64,000 nucleotides of DNA, taken from positions 236,806 to 300,805 of the forward strand of contig CAMBNV010000002.1 of the NCBI GenBank assembly GCA_945869195.1, given 5' to 3'. A program made the position numbers and the translations under genes. The stretch comes from Gemmatimonas phototrophica (GTDB taxonomy: Bacteria; Gemmatimonadota; Gemmatimonadetes; Gemmatimonadales; Gemmatimonadaceae). This document shows positions 57,195 to 64,000 of the stretch, in pieces (within the stretch, counting starts at the first letter, position 1; the number at the start of each line of letters is the position of its first letter). The notes beneath the pieces are model-generated. The model did no database searches and was not told the DNA's origin. It saw only the letters and a program-made list of their open reading frames with translations.

Positions 57195-58478
57195 ATGATC
57201 TCACCCAAGTTCGACCACGAGACCCGCGCCCGCATTCGCGCCATCTTCGGCGGCTCCGTCGGCAATCTCGTCGAGTGGTATGACTGGTATACCTACTCGG
57301 CATTCGCACTCTACTTCTCGAGCGCTTTCTTCCCGCCCGCCAGCCCCACGGCGCAGCTGCTCAACTCCGCAGCGGTCTTCGCCGTGGGGTTCTTCATGCG
57401 CCCGGTGGGCGGCTGGCTGCTCGGGCGCTACGCCGACCGGCACGGCCGCAAGGCCGCGCTCACCGCGTCGGTGCTCCTCATGTGCGGCGGCTCCCTCCTC
57501 ATCGCCGTGACGCCCACCTACGCGACCATCGGCCTCGGCGCGCCAGCGCTGCTCCTACTCGCACGGCTGTTGCAGGGGATTAGCGTTGGGGGTGAGTACG
57601 GCGCAAGCGCGACCTACCTGAGCGAACGCGCCGGCCGCGCGAATCGAGGCTTTTTTTCGAGCTTCCAGTACGTGACGCTCATCATGGGACAGCTGCTCGC
57701 ACTCACGGTGCTGCTGGTGCTGCAGGCCACCCTCACCGAGTCGCAGCTCTACGCCTGGGGCTGGCGGATCCCGTTCGTGTTCGGCGCGCTGGCGGCGGTG
57801 GTCGCGATCTGGTTGCGCCGTTCCCTCGACGAGACGGCAAGCTTCACCAAGGCGCAGCCCCACGAGTCCGGCATGCGCGCGATGCTCCGGCACCCCCGTG
57901 CCGTCGCGGCCACATTCGGCCTGACCGCGGGCGGTGCGCTCTCGTTCTACGTCTTCACGACCTACGCGCAGAAGTTCCTGGTGAACACGACCGGCTTCAG
58001 CAAGGCGACGGCATCGCAGGTCAATGCGGCCACGCTCGTGGTCTTCATGCTTGTGCAGCCCTTGTTCGGCGCCCTCTCCGACCGGATCGGCCGTCGCCCC
58101 TTGCTGATCACATTCGGCGTACTCGCGACGCTCGGCATCGTCCCGATGCTCACCGCGCTCGAGACCGCGCGGTCGCCGCTCCACGCCTTCGTTCTGCTCA
58201 CCGCCGCGCTGCTCGTGGTTGCCTGCTATACCTCGATCAACGCGGTGGTGAAGGCCGAGCTCTTCCCCACCGAGGTGCGCGCCCTCGGGGTGGCCCTGCC
58301 CTACGCGCTCGCGGTCTCGATCTTCGGCGGCACAGCCGAGTATGTGGCCCTGGCGCTCAAGGGAGCCGGACACGAACGGTGGTTCTATTGGTACGCGACG
58401 GCGATCGTGGCCTGTTCGCTCACGGTCTACGCCATGATGCCGGACACCAAGAAGCATTCGCGGATTCTCGAGGACTGA
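57195..58478 (+). CDS. MFS transporter, metabolite:H+ symporter (MHS)-like; start likely ATG 57195
   Basis: GSVGNLVEWYDWYTYSAFALYFSSAFFP, FFMRPVGGWLLGRYADRHGRKAAL, LLQGISVGGEYGASATYLSE. Confidence 0.93.
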   Translation: MISPKFDHETRARIRAIFGGSVGNLVEWYDWYTYSAFALYFSSAFFPPASPTAQLLNSAAVFAVGFFMRPVGGWLLGRYADRHGRKAALTASVLLMCGGSLLIAVTPTYATIGLGAPALLLLARLLQGISVGGEYGASATYLSERAGRANRGFFSSFQYVTLIMGQLLALTVLLVLQATLTESQLYAWGWRIPFVFGALAAVVAIWLRRSLDETASFTKAQPHESGMRAMLRHPRAVAATFGLTAGGALSFYVFTTYAQKFLVNTTGFSKATASQVNAATLVVFMLVQPLFGALSDRIGRRPLLITFGVLATLGIVPMLTALETARSPLHAFVLLTAALLVVACYTSINAVVKAELFPTEVRALGVALPYALAVSIFGGTAEYVALALKGAGHERWFYWYATAIVACSLTVYAMMPDTKKHSRILED

Positions 58479-58600
58479 GCGGGGCCGTGGGACCCATCGC
58501 CGGGGTCGGGTCGGGGTTGACCTGCGCTTTAATGGTGGCGTGGCGCGCCGAGCCGTAGCTTCTCACGGCTAGAGTCCCCCTGCCGGAACTCCTCCCCAGA

Positions 58601-60553
58601 ATGCGGAGCCTACCGATGCGCCAGCTCAGGACGTCACTCGCACTACTCGCCCTCGCGTTCGGATCGCTCGAGGCCCAGGCTCCCACGCACCCGCTTGACG
58701 GCCTCTCCAGCACCGAGCATTGGGCGCTGTACGACGCGCTCATCGCCTCGGGACGCACCGACAATACAACGCAGTACCTGTACGTCGGATTGAACGAGCC
58801 GCCAAAAGCCGAGGTCCTCGCCTGGCACGCCGGGCAGGCGTTTCGCCGCGAGGCCGTGGTGCACCTCACGCAGAACCTGCGCGGCTATGAGGCGGTCGTC
58901 GACATCACCGGCAACAAGGTGCTGTCGTGGGTCGAGATCCCGGGACGCCAATACATGGCGAGTCGCTCGGAGGACGCCGCGATCGACAAACGGGTGCTCA
59001 GCGACCCGCGCGTGCGGGAGGCCATCCGCAAGCGTGGCATCACTGACTTCACCCATGTCAGCTGCAGCCCTGCGAACCACGGGTACTTCGACCTCCCCGA
59101 GGAGCGCGGGCATCGCGTGATCCACGTGACCTGCGCCAACGGCCACGGACGGACGAACGGGTACGGCGCGAACATCGAAGGGCTCGTGATCGTCTTCGAC
59201 GTGACCGATAGCAGGATCCTCCGCATCACCGACAGTGGCGTACGTCGGAGCACCGGGGCGGTCGGGGCGTACGATGTGGACGCCATCGGTCCGACGCGAG
59301 AGACGCGCAGCCCAGTCACCATGGTGCAGCCGGGCGGCCCGTCGTACACGGTGACTGGACACCAGGTGAGCTGGCAGAACTGGAAGTTCCAGTTCCGCAT
59401 TGATGCACGGCGCGGTGTCGTGCTCTCGACCGTCCGCTACGCCGACGGCGGCCGCGATCGTTCGGTGATGTATCAGGGATCGCTTTCCGAGCTCTTCGTG
59501 CCCTATATGGATCCCAGTGATCCGTGGAGCTATCAGGGCTACTTCGATCTCGGCACCTATCCCTCGTCGTTCGGTGGCATTGCCAGCAGCCTCGAGCGCG
59601 GCGTCGAGTGCCCGGACTACGCCACCTACTTCAGCGGAATGGTCGTGACCGAGACCGGCCGGCCGCGTGAACGCGTACGGGCGGCCTGTCTCTTTGAGCG
59701 CTCCGCGGGCGACGTCGCCTGGCGGCACGCGCGCGAGAGCGGCAACGTCGTCGAGGCGCGCGTGAAACGCGACCTCGTTCTCCGCATGTATATGACGGCC
59801 GGCAACTACGACTATCTCTTCGATTGGGTCTTTCAACAGGACGGGACCCTCACGGTCGACGCCGCCGCCACCGGGATGGATCAGGTCAAAGCGGCCACCG
59901 GCACAGCGGCCGACGAACAGTATGGGCGCCTGATCGCGCCGGGCCTCGTGGGCGTCAACCATAGTCACTTCTTCTCGTTCCGTATCGACCTCGATGTTGA
60001 CGGTGTAGACAACTCGCTTTTGGTCGACCGCCTCGTGCCGCAACAGCTCCCGGCGGCCAATCCGCGCCGCAGCATCTGGGTCGCCGAAACGAGCGAGTCG
60101 CGCACCGAGCGGGACGGCATGCGGATGTCGACGATGGCGCAACCCGAGCAGTGGCGGTTCGTGAATCCCTCCGTCAAAGGACCGTATAGCGGCTTCGTCG
60201 GCTACCAGATCGACAGCCACAGCGCGATGTCGCTCCTCTCGGCCGACGACTACATGCAACGGCGCGCGGGCTTCACCGAGCAGATGCTCTGGGTCACCCC
60301 GTACAATCGCGGCGAGCTCTACGCCGCAGGGGATTACCCCACCCTGAGCACCGCCGGCGACGGCCTTCCCAAGTGGACCGCCGCGAATCGCTCGATCACT
60401 AACACCGACCTGGTCGCGTGGGTGACGATGGGCTTCCACCATATCCCACGCCCGGAGGACTGGCCGGTCATGCCGGTCGCGCGACATAGCTTTGAGATCC
60501 GTCCGGTCGGGTTCTTCTCGCGCAACCCGTCGATCGACCTGCCCAAGCCCTGA
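58601..60553 (+). CDS. Copper-containing primary amine oxidase
   Basis: CLFERSAGDVAWRHAR; YMTAGNYDYLFDWVFQQDGTL (NYDY TPQ-site motif); VNHSHFFSFRIDLDVDG (HxH copper ligands); HIPRPEDWPVMP. Confidence 0.92.
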   Translation: MRSLPMRQLRTSLALLALAFGSLEAQAPTHPLDGLSSTEHWALYDALIASGRTDNTTQYLYVGLNEPPKAEVLAWHAGQAFRREAVVHLTQNLRGYEAVVDITGNKVLSWVEIPGRQYMASRSEDAAIDKRVLSDPRVREAIRKRGITDFTHVSCSPANHGYFDLPEERGHRVIHVTCANGHGRTNGYGANIEGLVIVFDVTDSRILRITDSGVRRSTGAVGAYDVDAIGPTRETRSPVTMVQPGGPSYTVTGHQVSWQNWKFQFRIDARRGVVLSTVRYADGGRDRSVMYQGSLSELFVPYMDPSDPWSYQGYFDLGTYPSSFGGIASSLERGVECPDYATYFSGMVVTETGRPRERVRAACLFERSAGDVAWRHARESGNVVEARVKRDLVLRMYMTAGNYDYLFDWVFQQDGTLTVDAAATGMDQVKAATGTAADEQYGRLIAPGLVGVNHSHFFSFRIDLDVDGVDNSLLVDRLVPQQLPAANPRRSIWVAETSESRTERDGMRMSTMAQPEQWRFVNPSVKGPYSGFVGYQIDSHSAMSLLSADDYMQRRAGFTEQMLWVTPYNRGELYAAGDYPTLSTAGDGLPKWTAANRSITNTDLVAWVTMGFHHIPRPEDWPVMPVARHSFEIRPVGFFSRNPSIDLPKP

Positions 60554-60559
60554 CGATCC

Positions 60560-61732
60560 ATGCGTACCTCACCGGTAGCACTCGCACTCGTCGCGGCGGT
60601 GGCCTCGCTCGTGGTACCGACCACGGCACCGCTCGCTGCGCAGGCGGCCTCGCTCGTGTATATGCTGGGCAAAGACACCGTCGCGATCGAGCAGTGGACG
60701 CGCACCGCGACCACGCTCGACGGCGAGATGGTGCAGCGCAACGGAGCGGTGGTGGCGCGCATGCGTTACCGATTCACACTCGGCCGTGATGGCCGATTCA
60801 CCACGGCGAGCCTCGCGCGGCTGCAGGCCGACGGCACGCCATTCCCGGGCGCAGCGTCCGAGACTCGCTTCACGTTTGGCGCCGACTCGGCGGTACGCGA
60901 GACGATCTTCGGCGACAGCACGCCGCGTCGCGCATTCGCGTTGCGAAATGCCATGGCCAATCTCCCAACGTTTGTATACGGCCCATTCGAAGTCTTGGCC
61001 GCGCTGCGTCGGCGTGCGATCGCGGTCGATTCCGTCGCGGGAGTCGGCGCGGGCGGCGCGGCGCCAGCCTTCGTCGGCCTCCGGGCCATCGGCGGCGACA
61101 CCTCGCGCCTCGTGGGCGCCGTGCCCTACCAGATGTTACTGCGCTTCGACGCCCGCGATCGGCTCCTCTCGGTCGACGGCTCATTCACCACCAACAAACT
61201 CCGCGCGACTCGCGGCACCGGCGGACTGGACATCGCCCGGATCGCCCAGGCGATGCGCCCCACCGGCGTCCTGTCGGCGCGCGAGACGGTGCGCGCCGCC
61301 TTCGGCCAGGGGGGATTGGTCCTCGTGGATTACGGGCGTCCGCAGGTGCGCGAACGCACGGTCTGGGGCGGCACACTCGTGCCCACCGACTCGGTCTGGC
61401 GCTTTGGCGCGAACGATGCCACGCACCTCTTCACCACCCGCACATTGACGCTTGGCAGCGTCACGCTCGCGCCCGGGACGTACACGCTCTGGCTGCAGCA
61501 GACGCGCAGTGGAACTTTTCTGATCGTGAATCGACAGACCGGCCAGTGGGGCACGGCGTACGATGCCGCCCAGGACGTCGGACGCGTGGAAGTCCAGATG
61601 ACCGCAACCCCGACCTTCGTGGAAGAGTTCACCATCACCTTGCGCGCGCTCGGTGCGGCGCGAGGCGTTCTCGACCTGTCGTGGGCCGATCGGACAGGCA
61701 CGATGTCCTTTGGCGTCAGTATCGCGCGGTAG
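60560..61732 (+). CDS. Secreted DUF2911-domain protein
   Basis: C-terminal VLVDYGRPQVRERTVWGGTLVPTDSVWRFGANDATHLFTTRTLTLGSVTLAPGTYTLWLQQ...GQWGTAYDAAQDVGRVEVQ. Confidence 0.82.
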   Translation: MRTSPVALALVAAVASLVVPTTAPLAAQAASLVYMLGKDTVAIEQWTRTATTLDGEMVQRNGAVVARMRYRFTLGRDGRFTTASLARLQADGTPFPGAASETRFTFGADSAVRETIFGDSTPRRAFALRNAMANLPTFVYGPFEVLAALRRRAIAVDSVAGVGAGGAAPAFVGLRAIGGDTSRLVGAVPYQMLLRFDARDRLLSVDGSFTTNKLRATRGTGGLDIARIAQAMRPTGVLSARETVRAAFGQGGLVLVDYGRPQVRERTVWGGTLVPTDSVWRFGANDATHLFTTRTLTLGSVTLAPGTYTLWLQQTRSGTFLIVNRQTGQWGTAYDAAQDVGRVEVQMTATPTFVEEFTITLRALGAARGVLDLSWADRTGTMSFGVSIAR

Positions 61733-61741
61733 TCCCTCACT

Positions 61742-62104
61742 ATGCTGGAGTCGCACGTGACCCGCTCCCCGTCCGAACCCGCAACCCCACCGTCGCCGCG
61801 ACCGCGACCGTCGCCGTCGCCGTCGCCGAACGCCTCGGTGACCTTTCAATGCGCAGAGCTGTTGGAGGGGATCGCACTTGCGCCAGCGCTTCAGGATCGG
61901 GCGATGACAATCGTGACCGCTGACGCGGTAGCACGGCAGGCGCTCGTCGTGCACCATCCGCACCGGTTCTGGGACCAGATTGCAATGATCGCGACACGGG
62001 ATGCGGCGGTGCGGGAGCTGCTAGTGTCTGACACTCAGCGTGAGCTGTTCGACGCGAATGTCATCCGCTGGAACCGGATCAGAGGCGCTGGCTCGGAGGG
62101 ATAG
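61742..62104 (+). CDS. Hypothetical protein with N-terminal Pro/Arg/Ser low-complexity segment
   Basis: ORF of 120 aa with PRPRPSPSPSPN run; no recognised domain. Confidence 0.4.
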   Translation: MLESHVTRSPSEPATPPSPRPRPSPSPSPNASVTFQCAELLEGIALAPALQDRAMTIVTADAVARQALVVHHPHRFWDQIAMIATRDAAVRELLVSDTQRELFDANVIRWNRIRGAGSEG

Positions 62105-62291
62105 CTGGGTTTCTGGTGTTTCCGCTGTCCTGAGCGAGCGAGTGCCAGCGAGGCGCGAACGCACTGCTCGACGCGTCTCTCCTTGCTCGACCTGGTCCCG
62201 GGCGACGTGGTGCCCGAGGAGTTCCGGTGGAGCCTCGGGCTCCTCTACGCGGTCGCTCTGGTGGACGTGGTGGCTCCACTGCCTCTGACGC

Positions 62292-62738
62292 TCAGCACTC
62301 TTCAACGAGCGTAATCTGGTCCGGCCTGCTCGGCACCACACAGATGAACTCGAACGGCGCTTCGATGACCTCGTACGAGTGCGGCACGCCCGCGGGGATG
62401 AACAGCGTGTGGTCGGGCGCGACATCGTACACCGTGTCGGCTACGCGAATCCTGGCCCTGCCGCGCAAGACGTACTGCTGATGCTCCACCAAGTTGCTGT
62501 GCAGCGGCATGCCTCCGCCGGCCTGCATGATGAAGCGGCGCAGCGCGAAGCCGGTGTCACCCTGCTCCGGACTCACCAGCAGCTGCATCACGGTGCCGGT
62601 GCCGGCCTTCACGGTCACGGTGGGGACGCTGGCGGCGGGGCGCACGGTCGCGTGCGCCTGGCCCCTCTGGTCGGACAGGTCGGACAGGTCGGAGTTCGCC
62701 ATGACAGCCAGCCTAAGTCCACCGCGCGGGACCGTCAA
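62292..62738 (-). CDS. Cupin-domain protein; start probably ATG 62702 (MANSDLSDLSDQ...)
   Basis: GGGMPLHSNLVEHQQYVLRGRARIRVADTVYDVAPDHTLFIPAGVPHSYEVIEAPFEFICVV. Confidence 0.88.
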   Translation of the reverse strand: MTVPRGGLRLAVMANSDLSDLSDQRGQAHATVRPAASVPTVTVKAGTGTVMQLLVSPEQGDTGFALRRFIMQAGGGMPLHSNLVEHQQYVLRGRARIRVADTVYDVAPDHTLFIPAGVPHSYEVIEAPFEFICVVPSRPDQITLVEEC

Positions 62739-62834
62739 GCGCGGGCGCCATGTTCCCCGCCCCCAAGACGGCTATCTTTGAGAGCCTCCCAGGGCCAGTT
62801 TTTGCCTCTCCTCACTTCGGATACCGCCCGCCCG

Positions 62835-63536
62835 ATGTCACACCGGCTTCTTTCCCCGATCGCCCTCTCCGCTCTCTGGCTGGTGACCGCCTGTGGCGCC
62901 GCGCGCGCGCCCCAGCCGCCGGCGTTCCAGATGGGCGCCGAGGCCGCCAAGGCGCGTGCCAAGATTGACAGCCTTCGCTACCCGTATACGAAAGCCGACA
63001 TCGCCTTCATGACGGGAATGATCCACCATCACGCGCAGGCGATCGTGATCTCATCGTGGGCCGAGTCCCACGGGGCGAACGCCGAGGTCCAACGGCTCAC
63101 CGCGCGCATCATCAATGCGCAGACCGACGAGATCACGCTCATGGGTGCCTGGCTCGGCGACCGCGATCAGCCTGTGCCGCTCGTCGACGCGGCGGGCCAG
63201 GTGACGATGCCGGGACCGATGGCGTCGATGCCGGGGATGGACCATTCCGCACACGGGGATCAGATGCCGACGATGCCCGGCATGCTTATGCCGGAGCAGC
63301 TCGCCAGGCTCGACGCGGCACGCGGCCCGAGATTCGACCAGCTCTTGCTGACCTACATGATCCAGCATCACCGCGGGGCGGTCTCCATGGTGCAGGCGCT
63401 CTTCTCCAATCATGGCGCTGGCCAGAACGAGACGATCTTCAAGTTCGCGTCTGACGTCGAGGTCGATCAGGCAACCGAGATTCGCCGGATGCTCCAGATG
63501 CTGTTCGAGCTCGACGTCCCGCCGCCGGCACTCTAG
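62835..63536 (+). CDS. DUF305 family lipoprotein; start ATG 62835
   Basis: Lipobox-like LWLVTACGA; DIAFMTGMIHHHAQAIVIS, LMGAWL, YMIQHHRGAVSMVQALFS. Confidence 0.9.
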   Translation: MSHRLLSPIALSALWLVTACGAARAPQPPAFQMGAEAAKARAKIDSLRYPYTKADIAFMTGMIHHHAQAIVISSWAESHGANAEVQRLTARIINAQTDEITLMGAWLGDRDQPVPLVDAAGQVTMPGPMASMPGMDHSAHGDQMPTMPGMLMPEQLARLDAARGPRFDQLLLTYMIQHHRGAVSMVQALFSNHGAGQNETIFKFASDVEVDQATEIRRMLQMLFELDVPPPAL

Positions 63537-63601
63537 TGCGCTGCGCCACGACGCGACCCACAGCGTCGTTCCCTATCGCCCACTCTCTTAAGGAGTCATT
63601 G

Positions 63602-64000
63602 ATGTCCATCGTTCGCCTGCGCCGCTCGGGCGCGTTGTCGTGCTCCGGTCGCTTCGCAGCGACAGCGTCGGTCGTCCTCCTGGCCGCGTGCACCCCGGCC
63701 ACGCCGCCGGCGACCGCGCCGGCCCCGGCCGCTGATGCTCGCCTCTCTGACCGTCGCGTCGGCCTCTCGGCGGGCCTATTCAACGCTGGCGAAGCGATCG
63801 CCGGAATGAAGATCGTCGCGAAGGCCCCGTCACCGCCGGGCTTTCTTGGCGAGACGAACTCCGACCTGGCCTTCACCGGCAACTACGTCATTCAGGGCAA
63901 CTACAATGGCCCGGTGGTCTGGGACATCAGCAACCCGTCCGCGCCGACGCTGGTCGTGGCATTCAGCTGCCCGGCCTCGCAGAACGACGTCTCGGTCTAC
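63602..64000 (+). CDS. Probable LVIVD-repeat type lipoprotein, N-terminal part only (runs off window)
   Basis: Lipobox VVLLAACTP; NSDLAFTGNYVIQGNYNGPVVWDISNPSAPTLVVAFSCPASQNDVSVY. Open to the window end, so not in the ORF track. Confidence 0.8.
   Translation, partial: MSIVRLRRSGALSCSGRFAATASVVLLAACTPATPPATAPAPAADARLSDRRVGLSAGLFNAGEAIAGMKIVAKAPSPPGFLGETNSDLAFTGNYVIQGNYNGPVVWDISNPSAPTLVVAFSCPASQNDVSVY

Noticed and set aside
58643-60487. 614-aa minus-strand ORF opposite the amine oxidase
   Set aside because: His/Arg/Asp/Val-rich shadow ORF with no recognisable motifs; the plus-strand frame has clear amine oxidase signatures. Typical of high-GC DNA.
1-64000. CRISPR array, rRNA operon, prophage or toxin-antitoxin defence island
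   Set aside because: No regularly spaced repeats, rRNA signatures, phage structural genes or recognisable defence genes were seen when reading the sequence and ORFs.

Overview
This 64-kb high-GC window looks like a chromosomal segment, probably from Gemmatimonadota (inferred from gene content and style, not tested). The left half is a long minus-strand block. It holds a dcw (division/cell wall) cluster in the order rsmH-ftsL-ftsI(PASTA)-murE-murF-mraY-murD-ftsW-murG-murC-ftsQ-ftsA-(hairpin)-ftsZ-M23 peptidase-membrane protein-ftsY-recG. Around it are a SET-domain protein, a TPR protein, tRNA-Val(TAC), an unannotated 59-aa membrane ORF, an MA-like metallopeptidase, a CheY-like regulator, rluD, lspA, a DksA-type protein, ileS, divIVA, a YggS-family gene, ftsH, hpt and tilS. 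At 39.23-39.42 kb there is a sharp AT-rich island (about 25% GC by hand count of 39241-39420) directly upstream of a DJ-1/PfpI gene. The right half is mostly plus-strand accessory metabolism: S9 and M28 peptidases, penicillin acylase, GGDEF, BaiN-like flavoprotein, MFS transporter, copper amine oxidase, DUF2911, cupin, DUF305 and the start of a probable LVIVD-type lipoprotein. It also holds a frameshifted IS3-type transposase remnant and a probable C-terminal remnant of an ABC-3 metal-transporter permease. I found no CRISPR array, rRNA, prophage or clearly novel multi-gene defence system. The best leads are the AT-rich island, the near-leaderless small ORF and promoter upstream of tRNA-Val, the separately controlled ftsZ-M23 unit, and the SET-domain protein. 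All product names come from reading protein motifs by eye; no database search was run.
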